From: Pieris napi
Lineage: Eukaryota > Arthropoda > Insecta > Lepidoptera > Pieridae
Direction: 5' to 3'
Length of the DNA stretch: 64,000 bases
NCBI RefSeq assembly: GCF_905475465.1
Contig: NC_062252.1
Location: 10,478,001 to 10,542,000, forward strand
Shown here: positions 11,101 through 23,754 of the stretch, piece after piece
How the letters are laid out: each line of letters opens with the position of its first letter
Position numbering within the stretch: position 1 is the first letter of the stretch
Translations under genes and position numbers: made by a program
Notes under the pieces: generated by a model
The model's input: only the letters and a program-made list of their open reading frames with translations
Database searches by the model: none
What the model was told of the DNA's origin: nothing

Positions 11101-12636
11101 TTTCCCCTTTTTAATATTAGTGTAGATAGGAAACTAAATTCTTTGTAAACCAATTTGAGTTTGTACAATAGTTTGAGAGAAAGGTTAGTTACTAGTTAGT
11201 TACATACAGGGCAGAATATTACAATAGACCAACCCACGCCCAGCTAACTTTTGATGGAAAGATTAATAGGTACACGATGTACTTCTACTATATGCAGACA
11301 TTCATATTGCAGAGAAACAAGTTTGTTAGATTCGTGAAAAAATACCACTTACTGTGCTAATAAATGTGTTTTAATTGTTCGAAAATATATACATTGATTA
11401 CATAAAAAATGGTTAGTTTTCAACTTACGACAACAGTTGGCTGTGTTATGTACCCGTTAAGTCAAACGCGCTCTTAGAATATTTTATTATGAGTTTGTGT
11501 GAAACTCTAGTTGTTCTCGTTATCCATCCCGTGACTGACGTTATTTTTAATTTTAAAAACGCGTAAAGAAATCGATTATTTCCATAATCGATTATTTTCT
11601 CACATCCCTACTTCAGGACAACAGCCACATTCCTCATTCCATTTAAAATAAAAGAAATGGCTATTATCCAATTTTGATGATCAACTTTTTGAAGCTTGTC
11701 TCTGCTGTGTGCGTTGTGATAAGATGGAAGGAAGAGCATGTTCAAGAGACTTGGAGTCGCTTAAGTTTTATTAGAGTAACTTCGTTATCATTATATGTTA
11801 CCAATAATGTTCACTCATATGTACCAGTAATGTTCTATTTAACTATATTATAACAAAATTAAACGTATTTAATTTCTGTGAACAAATGAATACTTTAACA
11901 TTTCATACGCTGATTGTTGTCGGAAGCTAGCTATGTGGAAACTGATCTTTACTATTACTAAATAATTTATTTATTCATAATAAAAAACAAATTAAAGATC
12001 ACTTTAATATAACACACACTATGTATTTGTAACTAACCTTTTGAGTATTCTATCCCTTTATTAATAAAAACTAAATCATATGCACTCTTTTGTCTCTTTC
12101 CGTCATATTGTGTTTACGCTGCGCGATTAAAGGAGATACACATTACTTAAAACTATGTTACTAAGTTGATTTTTTGTATGAATGAGAGGGTTACTTTTAT
12201 TTATATTAAGTTCTTTCAAAGTCTTACACTGTTAAGGTAAAATATTCATCACAAGATATAAAAAAAACTACAGCATTATATTAGATTTACGCAAGTAACG
12301 CTTATTCAGTAATTTCGACACGCGCTTCCAATTGGAATTAAACATCCTGGTCTCTACAATACTTTCTAAGGTTATTGTGTCGGTTTGATGCAATTTCGAT
12401 TCCGCACACGAAATTCATGTTAATGGAGTGGAGTATCTATAACTAGAAACGGGTCGAATAAAATGTTTAGTCTAAATGTATTAAGCTAAAACGATTCTGT
12501 TTTATACTGTTTTATGATATCAAATGCCGTAATTGTTTTGTGATACTATTGTAAATGTATTATATTTGAGTATATCTGAACGTGTAAGTGTATGTATGTT
12601 TGTCAAATTTATTGGAAACTATGTCATAAGACGATG
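11101..12636. other. Unassigned sequence
   Basis: Up to 11130 this is the tail block shared with 3245-3272. The rest shows no gene. Two AATCGATTA strings lie close together at 11570-11597, without further support as a regulatory site. Confidence 0.45.
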
Positions 12637-12905
12637 AAGAGTGAGAGACCTAGTGGCTTCATTGTGCGACTCTCATCCCTGAGGTCGTAGATTCGATCCC
12701 CGGCTGTGCACGAATGAACTTTCTTTATGACTATGTGTGCATATTCGCGGTGAAGGAAAACATGGTAAGGAAACCGGCTTGCCTTAGACCTAAACAGTCA
12801 ACAGCGTGTGTCAGGCAAGGAGGCTGATCACCTACTTGCGTTTTAGATTGACAAATGCTCTTTAAACAGATACAGAAGTCTGAGGCCCAGACCGAAAAAT
12901 GTTGT
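12637..12905 (+). repeat. tRNA-derived SINE, near full length
   Basis: Box A (GACCTAGTGG) and box B (GATTCGATCCC) are separated as in a tRNA. The body and the GAGGCCCAGACC tail are present, followed by a T-rich stretch that could terminate Pol III. Confidence 0.85.
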
Positions 12906-13137
12906 GTTTTTTTTTTAAATCATAAAATGCTTTTTCATTTAAGTCAGGTACATGTATAAACAGGAACAGTCCAAGTTAGATTTAAATCGTGATGCCAGGG
13001 TTTAGTAATTAACATATTTAATGATATATATATGGAATTCACCTCCCGTCCCAATCCGCTTAGCTCCTTCTCTATCTTCCTTTATATCTCTACTGTAGAA
13101 GTAATAGGTACCTGTCCACATCGTATCCCTAGTTTTC

Positions 13138-13285
13138 GGTTGCCTGGAAGAGATCACTAAGGCCTCTTCAATAGAATATAAGTAAGACAGCAATAGGCCG
13201 CCAGTGGTCCTTCTTTTTATTTAATTATTTTAATTGTACTGTATTTCTTGCAATGAAGTGAAAATAAATTAAATAAATACATATT
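13138..13285 (+). repeat. LINE-like 3' end repeat, short copy
   Basis: Shares GGTTGCCTGGAAGAGATCAC with the 8235 copy, then runs into an A/T-rich tail ending with AAATTAAATAAAT. 5'-truncated, as expected for LINE insertions. Confidence 0.6.
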
Positions 13286-13562
13286 AGTTTTTAGTAATGA
13301 TAGTATTATTTAAGAAATCACCTTAATACGATTTACAACCAAAAAAGTCTGCGTCAGCAGAAAGGTAGCCTTGGCTCTTACAAGAAGCATGTGGACTTTG
13401 CCCTCGAATCGTTGTTACATTTGATCAAATAAAATAGCTCAAAAAAATATCGTGAGCTTAGTATACTTCTATGTACGATTAAATTCATAACACAAATCTA
13501 GTTGAAACAATTATTATTGCGTCAGTGAACTAAAAGCCGAAAGACGAGACTCAAAACTTCAA

Positions 13563-13709
13563 TTATTTCCGAATCAATACGGTCCTTAAAAAAACAGCAT
13601 ACCAATTCTTAAAAAGCAAGCAACGCACTTGCCAGCCGTCTGGCAAAGTAAGTGTCCATGGGCGGCGTTATCACTTAACAACAGGCTGCCCATTTGCCCA
13701 TGTTACATT
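13563..13709 (-). repeat. R1 fragment
   Basis: Middle and start blocks present. GTCCATGGGCGGC and CACTTAACA are clear. Confidence 0.7.
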
Positions 13710-14180
13710 GAAAATATTATTATACTTTTTTTTGTACTCATGCCAAACATTATTTTGAAATAAGGGACAAAAATATATTATTAATCACTGAATATGCTTT
13801 TTTTTATTACATAAAATATACTACATATTGTTCTTAAACTAGGTTTCGTCGTGAATATTGCTGAAAACAATTTCCCTTTGTCGAAAATGAATAAATTAAA
13901 GCTATAATTACCTTGACGTGTAGGTGTTAAGAAGGCGTAACGTTATAAATAAAATTAAGAAGACCTTTCATGGCACGTGGGTTCAATATACTCATAGAAA
14001 AGTAATAATCATATTTTTATCTTATTTGGCAAATCTTTTGCTGTCTTTAGTAGTATTAAATTTTCGTTGATTTTTTTAAATAATAAAATAAATTTAAACT
14101 CTTGCACGAGTTATGTAACCTAACATTACTCGTATATATTTTAGTTAATAATTAGGCAAACCAAACGTTAGCAATCATCG
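13710..14180. other. Unassigned sequence
   Basis: Nothing recognised. Confidence 0.5.
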
Positions 14181-14290
14181 CACACTTGAAGCCAAAATGA
14201 GCCCTTTAGTTTTTACCACACTCATAAATTGTACCATAACAGTATCTTTTCCTATTATATCCAATAAGTCGTCTACATTTATAAAAAAAC
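14181..14290 (+). repeat. R6 repeat pair member
   Basis: CACACTTGAAGCCAAAATGA, GCCCTTTAGTTTTT and TGTCCAATAA-like blocks also occur in the same order at 30176-30265. Two copies only, no coding frame, class unknown. Confidence 0.5.
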
Positions 14291-14348
14291 TATTTAATCA
14301 GGTAGGTAACATAATGTACACTTGTGACTTGTCAGTAAAGAAACACAT

Positions 14349-14420
14349 ATTAATGCTTCTAATTTTACATTTACTGCCAGTTCTCAAATCAAGGGCGTAG
14401 AACGGAAGAGAAGAACTGAA
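14349..14420 (+). repeat. R7 repeat, 3' portion
   Basis: Contains TTACTGCCAGTTCTCAAATC and AAGGGCGTAGAACGGAAGAG. Fuller copies are at 26363, 27494 and 60456. Class unknown, probably a retroelement end. Confidence 0.6.
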
Positions 14421-14872
14421 CTTATTTATTGCAAGAATATGGTAGAAAAATGTGTAAGGTGGTACAATCGTAAGTTCGCATATTCTGCCACACACAATGG
14501 CGCGCAAATTTGTCTTTAAAGGAATTTTACATTATTAGTCAAATGAATTGGTCAATTCTTATATTATTTGTATCGTACATATCATATCATACGTTATTAA
14601 ATTTATATCAACTACAGTGTCTCACGCAAATAATCGTTTATTGAATAGGACATTTATTCCAAAAGCCGTTTAAAACACCAAGTCTCAACACCAACGCTTT
14701 TTAAAGACTCTGTCGGAAGATCTTTTCATTCTTTTGGCAATTTATTGTAAACTTTAATTAAGTATCTTCACCTAAGGGACCGTTCTTATCACGCCTGTGC
14801 ACCAATGAACTAATGCTCTTTCTCATACAGAGGTAGATAAAATAAAAACAAAAAAAGAAACTCTAAAAATTG

Positions 14873-15007
14873 GTAAATTGGATCGACGAAATAATTCAAG
14901 TAGCCGGTAAAGACTGGAGCAGTAAAGCAAAAAATAGAAAAGCATGGAGTGAACTAGAGGAGGTCTTTACCCTACATGGGGTTCCAATATTAGTTTTAGA
15001 TGAATAA
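14873..15007 (+). pseudogene. Non-LTR retrotransposon ORF2 C-terminal relic
   Basis: A frame from 14873 to the stop at 15005-15007 reads VNWIDEII, then QVAGKDWSSKAKNRKAW and SELEEVFT. It fits the extreme C-terminus of LINE reverse transcriptase proteins, which commonly end in W-x-D-D-I..VAG..W...A.DR..W..L.EA(Y/F). Only about 40 codons are left. No reverse transcriptase motif (YxDD) precedes it in the window, because this frame has a stop just upstream. This is the dead 3' end of a LINE. Confidence 0.65.
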
Positions 15008-15957
15008 TTATAAGATAAAAATGTTATTGAAGGTTGTTTGAAAAAAATGGGCTTTATTATTATTACTATACAGAGGTAAGCATAACCATGGTACCCAGGG
15101 TACCCAGGAGGCACAGAGCCTCTTCAGGTTCTCAGCAACTTCTAGAACCACGTTGGAAATACTAGAAGTACCACCGCGGCCGCATTAAGGCCTTCTTTTG
15201 AACAGCCTCTTGTATGGAGTACGCCCATTCTCACGTACAATTTTCGGCAAAAATAAAATAGCCAATTATTCATTACAACACGTATTGGCCACTGACACAC
15301 TTTCGATCGTGACCTTGTCAAAACTCGATATCGATATAACATACTGGGCTTTAACTTTTAAATAATTTTGTCTTACAGCGATTAATCAGTATTATCTTTA
15401 CAAAGAAAAAATACTATGTAGCTATGTGTAAAAACAATTTTCAAGGTAACAGAAATAATTATTATTCAACATTAATAACAATAATATTTATATAAAAAGT
15501 ATTTACAATATTCTAAATAGATAAATAAATTTCAATGTTTGGTCCCTGTGGCAGTGTACCTTTAATACTGGCAGCAATTCCTATTTGCGATACTTATTCG
15601 TTGAGCGAAGAAAGCGCCTACTCTGGAGTCACAGGTACTATTTACCAGGCGCCAACTTAAAGATTTAATTAGCGCATTGAAACACCCGGACAAAGGGACT
15701 CTACTCCAAAGGGAACAAAATCAAAATTGCAGAAAAGACTTATATTTTCCATGCATTCAGCACAGAAGCAAAACCACCACTATCACAATTAAATTTATTT
15801 AAAAAAATGTATAGCGGTAATCATCAGCCACAAAACCGTAAGATGACATCATACCCGAATCTCGCTAACCAAGTGTATAAGAGTAAAACTAATCGACGCT
15901 GAAAGATTCAAGCCAGTTAGACTAGTCGAGGATTAGGTAACAGAAAGAAAGCACTTC
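15008..15957. other. Unassigned sequence
   Basis: No gene. A GGTACCCAGG direct doublet sits near 15091-15108. Confidence 0.45.
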
Positions 15958-16070
15958 CTCCACAGGAAGGATTTTTTATAGGACACGGCGTAAAGGAGCG
16001 AGACTCCCAAAAAGGGCAGTCATCCCAGCCCATGTACACTCATTTTAGCCTTGCCCGCTTTTGTGGGAAG
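15958..16070 (+). repeat. R8 repeat pair member
   Basis: Shares AAAAAGGGCAGTCA, CAGCCCAT, ACACTCATTTT-like and GCCTTGCC-like blocks with 29284-29385. Class unknown. Confidence 0.45.
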
Positions 16071-16087
16071 AGTACACTCATATGAAT

Positions 16088-16165
16088 TTATACTTCTTTT
16101 GGAGCGTTAGGGAAAAATGATGCGAGTAAATTTTCACGATGGGCGCGCACACCGTCACATAAAAC
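16088..16165 (+). repeat. M3 MITE end fragment
   Basis: Contains ATACTTCTTTTGG, GCGTTAGGGAAAAATGATG and TTTTCACGATGGGCGCGC. Other copies of this end are at 31315-31410 (reverse) and 58884-58975. The terminal motif resembles the M2 MITE end (GAAGTGAAACTTC), so the two families may be related. Confidence 0.55.
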
Positions 16166-16809
16166 CGACACCCTGAAGTTAGCATAGTCAATATTTTAAA
16201 ATAAAATATGTCCATTTCTTTAATTGTGTAGAAGTAGAGTTTTGTGATATTTAAATATACTTTATTTAACTAGATAATAAAACTTTCAATGTATTAAATA
16301 CCTTTTTTCTATTGTTAGTGTCGTTTTTTCTACAAACGTAGAATATTTTTTTTTACAATTATATAAGTACACACGCTTTTTTTAACAATTGTATCTTCCT
16401 GGGAAGACCAACCCCGGGAGTCGATTCCACAGTTCGCTTACTCACAATAGAACATGTAATCCCCATTGAAATCCCTTTAAACCGATTTCACAATTTTAGT
16501 TTATAAACATTCCTTAAGAATAAACATTGAATGAGACTAGACCACTTGGCAATAAGCCAGTACTACGAGGACAAGTTTAAATTTACTCCAGTTACTACAA
16601 GACCACACATTGACATTAATAACTCAATATATTTATAACAAATCCTTTCTTGACCTTATATACCTATTGATCCATTTCTATCAATATATAAGGTCAAGGA
16701 TAGGGTAGAATAATTAAATGCTCCATTAACTACTTGATTTACAGATAACTAAGATATAACTGTATCACTTCAAACTTAAACAAAGAATGCCCATGCGTTC
16801 ATTATTTGG
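16166..16809. other. Unassigned sequence
   Basis: Nothing recognised beyond the short GGGAAGACC/CCGGGAGTCG block noted at 7707. Confidence 0.45.
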
Positions 16810-16890
16810 AATGAAATCTCGCTGTTGACCTTAAGGGCCTTGACAGCTCAGCTCTAGCTGATTTGGCGAGCTTAGCTCGGCCGGAATAAG
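16810..16890 (-). repeat. R5 fragment
   Basis: Reverse complement of the AATCTCGCTGTTG to GACAGCTCAGCT part of the 9241 copy. Confidence 0.5.
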
Positions 16891-17036
16891 CTTTTCCTGC
16901 GACTAGTATAGCGCAACACAGAAATGTCAAACACAACGTTTCCTTTAGATTTTTTGTTTTATTCATTCTATGAAGACTATTACATACTATTAATAATGAA
17001 TTACAAAAACCGTGCCGGTCTTTCGCGTGCTTCATA

Positions 17037-17310
17037 ACCAGTGTTAACCTAGTAGATTCAGCGTGAGACTCTCATCCCTAAGGTCGTAGTTTCGAACTCC
17101 GGCGCACCAATGGACTTTCGTTCTATGTGCGTATACATTCGCTCGTACGGTGAAGGAAAACATCGTGAAGAAACCGGCTTTCCTTAGACCCAAAAAGTCC
17201 ACGGCGTGTGTCAGGCACAGGAGGCTGATCACCTACTTGCCTATTACATTGACAAATGATCATGAAACATATAGAAATCTGAAGACCAGACCTAAAAAGG
17301 TAGCACCACT
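17037..17310 (+). repeat. tRNA-derived SINE, near full length
   Basis: Head, body and tail all present. Box B is damaged (GTTTCGAACTCC). The body shows the uninterrupted string CTTTCCTTAGACCC at about 17178, a useful empty-site reference for the Harbinger insertion at 41239. Confidence 0.85.
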
Positions 17311-17471
17311 GATTTAAATTGCGACCTACTACGGTAAGCCTGAAATTAAAGGCGAGAATTCATTACAATATATTAATTTGTTTTCATAGGTCATGTTCCA
17401 TTGAACAGTATCTTTGTTAACCGCGTTGAAACCGAAACGAATACGAACATTCAGGGACACGTGATTTATGC

Positions 17472-17501
17472 TATACGATACGAATCGAATCGTATCGTAT
17501 A
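17472..17501. repeat. Short perfect hairpin
   Basis: Two 12-bp arms (TATACGATACGA and its reverse complement) are separated by ATCGAA. Located 32 bases before the M2 MITE. No T-run follows, so a terminator is unlikely. Confidence 0.8.
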
Positions 17502-17532
17502 TGCGATGCTATTCCTAATACGACAAAAGTAT

Positions 17533-17958
17533 TTTTGAAGTGAAACTTCATTAGGCGCATGAGGGTAATTTTTTTACGGATGAAATGAAATAATAATAAT
17601 ATTAGCGTCACGAAGATGTGCAGCGTTTTTGTCACAGAAAAGTGAGAGAGCTATTGAGACCGATTGAGAGAGAGTGAGAAAGGGAGAACGTAGCACATGA
17701 AGGAAATAGCCATGGAGCGAGAGTAGGGAGCAAGCAAGTGAGAACGATTGAGAGAGAGAGTGAGATAGAGCGAACGTCGCATCACGCTCAATGCCATGGA
17801 GCGAGAGGTAAGAGAGAGCTATAAAAAAGAAATATAATTTGTATAAATTTTCGACACTTAATATTTTAATGACAATTAAATTCATTAAATTCCTAACATA
17901 TCTTTCTTTTTCCCCCTAGAGTTAAAAATTAGTTTGCCAAAGAAGTTTCACTTCTGAC
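17533..17958 (+). mobile_element. M2 MITE, both ends present
   Basis: The ends are inverted copies of GAAGTGAAACTTC (17537-17549 and 17942-17954). The interior holds a GA-rich part (GAGAGAGAGTGAGA) and GATGTGCAGCGTTTTTGTC. Relatives: 23243-23606 (both ends), 36148-36605 and 37758-38225 (one good end each). It codes for nothing. A 103-codon minus-strand frame across it is low-complexity shadow. It would be moved in trans by an unidentified DNA transposase. Confidence 0.75.
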
Positions 17959-17990
17959 ATGTGTACTTTGAACGCACGCACTCTTATTTT

Positions 17991-18210
17991 TGTAACAGGG
18001 GGCAAACGGAGGCTAAACTTATGTTAAGTGATCACTCAAATTGCCAGAAGGTTCGCAATTGCGTTGCCAGCTTTATAAGAATTGGTACGCGGTTTTCTTG
18101 ACCTTAAGTCGAATATGTTTTACAATACTTCAGTGGGCAACTGGTTCGCGGCAAAAACTGCCTTTAAAAACGCTCAGTTGTGGAACGGCGGACGTCCAGA
18201 TGGTATTTTA
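17991..18210 (+). repeat. R1 copy, long
   Basis: Nearly complete, from GGGGGCAAACGG to AACGCTCAGTTGTGGAACGG. Lacks part of the CCCATGGACAC region. Confidence 0.75.
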
Positions 18211-18982
18211 TATGAAACTTAGCTGCGGGAAAAACAGTCTCCATTGTAAATGCGGTAAAAGATGCATGAGATAAGAGTGCAGTATGAGACTTGTACATTG
18301 ATAAACAAAAATCTAAATAATTAAATGTCAGTTTTAGAGCTGGTCTAAAACTAAGTAGGTATTTCTCACCACCATTTGATAACAGGACACAAATGGGCAT
18401 TTTAGTTGTAACTTTAATTATACTAAATAAGTGTTTAGAGGTAGGTACACATAAAATTGTTTTACTTCTGACATGTAATTGACATGTCAAAATTATATTA
18501 AAACTCTTACTGAATTCTAAGTACCTAATAGTTTAATATTATCGGAGTCGTAGTTTATAAATAATAACCAAAAATACAGCGCACGCGCATTATGTAAAAC
18601 AATACAAATGTTAAAACAAGTGTTGCGTAACGATTGAGTATTGAGACAGGTGTTCAAGTTTAAAATATTCAAAAATGCCTCAATGCACAAATGCCTGACA
18701 GTGGGTGGTATTTTTAAGAGAAGATTTATTCTTCATGATTTAAGTGCCCCTACATATCCATTTAAAACGGGTGTCTTCTGCCCATATTTTCGTTACTTGC
18801 TCTTACTCATCAGATCAGACATCAGCTACTATTGTAACAACTTCTTCCAAACTGGAAAGTTGCGATCAATATTGCTAATAAAAGTTGGAATACCAGAGTT
18901 GTCCAAAGATAGCTCCAGGACACGAAATGTCCCATTTTCAAAAACTACTGAAATATACTTGTTTCGAGAAGGCATAAAGAAC
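18211..18982. other. Unassigned sequence
   Basis: Holds overlapping short open frames on both strands (best 124 codons at 18641-19015, plus). None shows a recognisable domain, and the end overlaps a repeat. Not called as genes. Confidence 0.4.
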
Positions 18983-19115
18983 GAGTCAAGTATGAAGTGC
19001 AGACCCGAGCTGTAACACAATTTCGGCTCTGTACTTCGAGAGCAAACAACGTCTATGGCGAGAGAACGTTCAGGTATTCGCTAACGCGGCAACATAAAAA
19101 GTATGTTGAAGATAA
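18983..19115 (+). repeat. R3 repeat copy
   Basis: Contains GACCCGAGCTGTAA, GTCTATGGCGAGAGAACG and GCGGCAACATAAAAAGTATG. Reversed parts occur at 59573-59640, and the flanks of the MITE at 61143 match it too. Confidence 0.6.
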
Positions 19116-19299
19116 TATATTTTGATATGCATTACATCCTACAAGCCACAGTGCTTTTCTAATGTTTTTATGATTTAGATTATATTATTCTGTAAAAGTA
19201 TTTAAAATGTGGCACTTGTCAGACAGCAGAGATGCGTGAAAAAATTGACAAAATATTCATGATTTCGCTTTTTTTTAACAGACAATTGAATTATCTATA

Positions 19300-19400
19300 G
19301 GCCGCCAACGCAATTGCCTCCTAGCAATGTGAGTGTCCATGGGTGGTATCACTCAACATCAGGTGAGCCTCCTACCCGTTTGCCTCCTGTTACATAAAAA
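19300..19400 (-). repeat. R1 fragment
   Basis: Start half with GTCCATGGGTGGTATCACTC and CAGGTGAGCCTCC. Confidence 0.7.
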
Positions 19401-20368
19401 AATACTCAAACTTAAGACTCACTTTTTACCCATAACCAGCTCAAAGCGTCGTCTGACTTCCAAATCTTTTAACCTTATTATATACTATTCATCCTTTCAT
19501 AATATTAATTCCTTCAACGAGATTTCATAATATCCCGACGTATGCAACGGAATGGAACACCTTTCGACACAACCGGGTGTCCATGCATCCTGCTTATGAA
19601 GGATTGGTCATTATAAAAAATTAAACAAATTGTATCAGGTACAAGGTTAATAGAGAGTAGGAAGACCTATGTACTGCTTCTAGCAGTTTAACTTAATATG
19701 TTGTAACCACGGTAATTTGGTTATCTTATTAATGATTTATTTAAATACAATAATAAACTGCTTTTCAGTCTTACGATAGTCAATCATGAATACATGACTC
19801 AAATACAAACAAAAAAATAACAACTTCTCATCGAGGAATGTACTAAATTAAAATGACGCGATAAAAACAGAAAACTATGTAAAAAAACTTAAAGGGAAAT
19901 CGGCGGGCCGCACCGCTGGCACATGGAAAACCAGGGTAACAAAGTGGAAAGTGCCACCAGAGAAAAGAAAGAGAGGTCACCAGTAGCAGAGTAAAATTGT
20001 TCAACATCAGTCTTTTGTTTCCTTAAAAAGAGTTTTATCTTTATTAACCTCTGTCCACGAAATATAGTACGATTATGTATTTCAAATACGACCTGACAAA
20101 ATATATTATAAAGATGAAAGATTTGACTATATTCATTTCATAGGCTTCAAAACTATTGATCCAATACGAAAAATTCATTCACCATCACCCGACGATATCC
20201 CTGATGAACATAGCATGTAGAATATTTTCAAAAAGTTATGGTTGTGTATGAAATTACAATGGTGTGAAAAAGAGTAAAAGAAAAAAGACAAGTCTTGTGA
20301 AGTGATTAAAATTAAGTATTAAGCTAGAGTTTTATCAAATTGATAATTATGAATATATATTACCAATT
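19401..20368. other. Unassigned sequence
   Basis: Nothing recognised. Confidence 0.5.
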
Positions 20369-20510
20369 AGACTTAAGTTCCTTCAAGAAGAGCTTCCAAG
20401 AGCGTACCAATTCTTAAAAGGCCGTCACTTCATTTGCGAGTTGAGCAATGTCCATGGTCGGTATCACTTAACATCAGATGCCGCCTGCCCGTTTGCCCCT
20501 TTTATATAAA
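20369..20510 (-). repeat. R1 fragment
   Basis: Middle and start blocks. The start block keeps GCCCGTTTGCCCC. Confidence 0.7.
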
Positions 20511-21394
20511 AATAATAACGTTTCATACCGACCGATAACTGCACTTAGCAGTCGCACCGCATGCATAATGCATTTCTCCAAGTAAAAATGCAGAAACCAA
20601 TTAAATGTTTTGACGTGATAACGTATTTAAAATCGTTTTAGTCGGGTGACATGTTCAGAAACTTGTGTCACACCAAAACCTCACGAGCGCGATCGCAGGT
20701 ATAACGAGAGAGAGACGGACCGATCTCCCGTCTCATCTCGAGCGCTGCCAGTCATTCCGTGAATGTATGAAGAAAAATGTATATCATAGTCGAATAAGTA
20801 AACTTGTCATTTTACACCCGAAATTTATCATCAAAAGTGTGAATAAAACGATAGATGTAATTTAAAATTTGAAAAAATTGTTATCTTCATTAATTCCTTA
20901 CTTCCCAAAAACTTATATCACCAATAAGACGTTATCACGTAAACATCTCGATCGTAAACCTACTTTACAAACAACCAATATTTTTTTTTAATCTGCCTTA
21001 GTTATAATTACAATTTACCGTCGGTAATCTCATTACTTCAACATTTACAGTTTGTAAAAATGTGTCCACATTATGCATATTTAGGTTAAAAGAGATGGAA
21101 CCTAATTACAAAATAATAAACAGTCAATAAAAAATTGTTACAAAAACAAATGGCACTTATAAAGCTCGAATTAAACGAAGATTTAGTAGTCTTAAGCTTA
21201 ATCGGTTTAAGTCATAGAAGCCTTTTTAAAGTATCAGACGTGTTTGCTTACTCATATATATGTACAAATACGTCACAATATATACATCATGCCCCAAATC
21301 AATCAATCAAAATACGATTATTCAGTTTAGATGCGACTTAGGGCATGCTTATGAATATCAAAAACGCTTACAAAATTCGCGAAAGAGCAAGACT
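20511..21394. other. Unassigned sequence
   Basis: A short GA-rich patch lies near 20706-20716. No gene recognised. Confidence 0.45.
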
Positions 21395-21562
21395 AAGCCA
21401 TCCGTTCGCAAAACTACGAGAAGAACGGGCAAGAAACTCAGCAAGTTTTTTAGTGCGTGTCTTAACAGAGTGACTTCGCCTTAATAGATTGTTAGTAGTG
21501 TTATTGGACACTTTATTATATTATTTATATTACTTAAGTTAGGCTAGATCGCAATGTTGCTT
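21395..21562 (+). repeat. Diverged retroelement 3' end, pair member
   Basis: GAGAAGAACGGGCAAGAAACTC resembles the end of R7. It continues with TAGTAGTGTTATTGGACA and CTTAAGTTAGGCTAGATCGC, which recur at 39090-39190 with one or two changes. Probably a LINE-type 3' end. Confidence 0.5.
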
Positions 21563-21824
21563 CATGTCTCAAGTGTAGACGGATATATTAAAAAAACTTT
21601 TAAAGAAACAACTCGTAACAAATGTCGAATATTTCAGACCTTAGCGTTCGAGTGCAAACTGCAAGTACACTTATGCTAATGTTTATAGAACAATCCAAAG
21701 GTGTTAGAGTGGCATTGAACGGGGATTATTGAGGGTTTGAAAGGAAATTTAAAGGCCAGATGTGCAATTTTCAATCAGCACTCAAACACGGAACTCCAAT
21801 CAAACATCGCTTGTGTTTTATACG

Positions 21825-22065
21825 TTATCAATGCCAGAGGGCTCGCGAGTGCGTTGCCGACATTTTAAGAATTGGTACGCTATTAAAGGAAGTCGAATTG
21901 GTTCGGAAATACTTTAATGGGCAGCTAGTTCCGTTGTGGAACGTCGTCGTCGAGGTGATACGGGTGGAATATGATGATGAAACTCAGCTCCTCTGAACAC
22001 TACGTGGTAAATGCGGTAGAAGATGCAGAGAGGCCCCACATCTCTACGCAACGCCAAGGGGTCAA
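21825..22065 (+). repeat. R1 copy, 3' two-thirds
   Basis: Runs past the usual end into GATACGGGTGGAAT and CACATCTCTACGCAACGCC, so it shows the most 3' part of the family together with the 44516 copy. Confidence 0.7.
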
Positions 22066-23242
22066 ACCGTTAGAATTAACATTATATAAGTGTAATATAC
22101 GTTTTACTTCAATGTACAAACATTAAAAAGAATGAAATATCGTGTTTAAATTAAATTTAACTAAACTGCCGATGGGAAAGTTAATATATTCCTACAACAC
22201 ACCCGCATCAAACAGTTTGAATGCTTACGTAATCTATTCCGCTATTAAACTGCCGTATTTCAGTTCGTTCCCAGAGCTTTATTGAGGGCTTTTCACTTCC
22301 AAAGCTCCTTTATTAGTTCCGTATTGCGTGCGCAAAAATATTTTCTTTCTTGTCGGCGATAATATCGAATTCTGTACATTTGCAATATTATGATGATTTT
22401 GTTGATGGATTCCAAGTTAATTTTTCTAAATGTATGTACATAGGCCTCAGTTACACACAGATAGACACACAAATACTGACTCATGATTGTTAAGTCTGTA
22501 CACCTTAAATTTTCGTTTTGATTTAAAATTTATTTTGTATTATATTTTAGTAGGCTAGATTGCTAGAAGGATTTTCTAAATAAATGTAAAAAGAAAAGTA
22601 ACTCAGCATTTTATGACATAATTTAAAAAAATACCTCGCTTTGAGCTGGCATTCATTTACTATCAACAATTATCCAAACTAAAAAAAAACAACAATTACT
22701 TCGAAAAGTTCGCCTCGACCCATCTTAACCAACTTTATAACTATCTTTCCATATCACACGCTCTAACTTTACCCAACTTAACACTTGCGCCTAAACGTGA
22801 CATGCATTAATGACTATTCTAGACATGGAACAAAGATTCTGAAGTTCAGACGTCAGGTCATCGACCCCGGAGGCATCAACCAAAAGCCGAACAAAGCACA
22901 CGGGAGTGTCCCATACTTTAGAGCAGAATTTAAGGGAGGCTGCAAGTGAGCATCAGATATGGAAATATAACATCTCTCCTCCATGTTATATGTATCATGT
23001 TCCTCTGAACTTTTAGGTAGCAATGAGTCTTTTGTACGGATGCATTCGTCTGTAGTTTTTGTTTGTATAAATGTTTTGTCTGTGCGTATGGACGATTGCC
23101 CCGATCAATGGGCTACGAAACTTTTGTTAACAGCATTACCTTTTAATAAAGGATGATAAAGCACTGTTCATTGGCAACGACCATAGAGCAGATGTTAACC
23201 ATTTACCTGAACCTGATATAATAGTCGACAAACGACACAATA
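22066..23242. other. Unassigned sequence
   Basis: Nothing recognised on either strand. Confidence 0.5.
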
Positions 23243-23606
23243 TTTTTGAAGTGAAACTTCTTTATCGGCGTTGGAAAAAAAATTACCGTCACATATTTCC
23301 GTCACGTGCCATTTTTTTCTTGTCTCTAACACGGTTGATTCGAAGAGATTCGAAGCCATTAATAACAAAAATATATAATAACAATGATTGTAATAATTAT
23401 ATTACATTAATGAAATTTTGCAATAATCTTAGTAGTAATAAGGTAAAATGAAATAATTGTATGATTTGAATTCATGTCTATGATAATAAAAGCCTTTTGA
23501 TAAACTTTATCTAATTTAACTTTATTTAACCAATTTCTGTAAAGTTGCATATTATAGTAGATCATTTTTCGAAATATAAGGTTATAAAGAAGTTTCACTT
23601 CTTACG
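23243..23606 (+). mobile_element. M2 MITE, both ends present
   Basis: GAAGTGAAACTTC at 23248-23260 and its inverse at 23589-23601 bound an AT-rich interior that is shorter than and different from the 17533 copy, apart from the ends. Flanks TATTTTT and ACGTGTG show no clear target duplication. Confidence 0.7.
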
Positions 23607-23754
23607 TGTGTACACTAGTACAAGCACACATTTTTAATAATTAATACTTCAAATTGCCATTTTATATAGGCTTTGTTAAAAACTACCTTCTTAAATTTTT
23701 TTTAAATATATTTCCTTAGACGAATTAACCGAATATATTGTCGTTGAAGGTTTG

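Noticed and set aside
11570..11597. Paired AATCGATTA strings as a homeodomain site
   Set aside because: Short AT-rich motif expected by chance. No nearby gene.
17472..17501. Hairpin as a transcription terminator or small RNA precursor
   Set aside because: No T-run or associated transcript unit, and arms too short for a microRNA precursor.
17574..17885. 103-codon minus-strand open frame, S/L-rich
   Set aside because: Entirely inside the GA-rich interior of an M2 MITE. Composition explains the open frame.
18641..19020. 124-codon plus-strand and 63-codon minus-strand open frames
   Set aside because: They overlap each other, show no recognisable domain, and end inside the R3 repeat.
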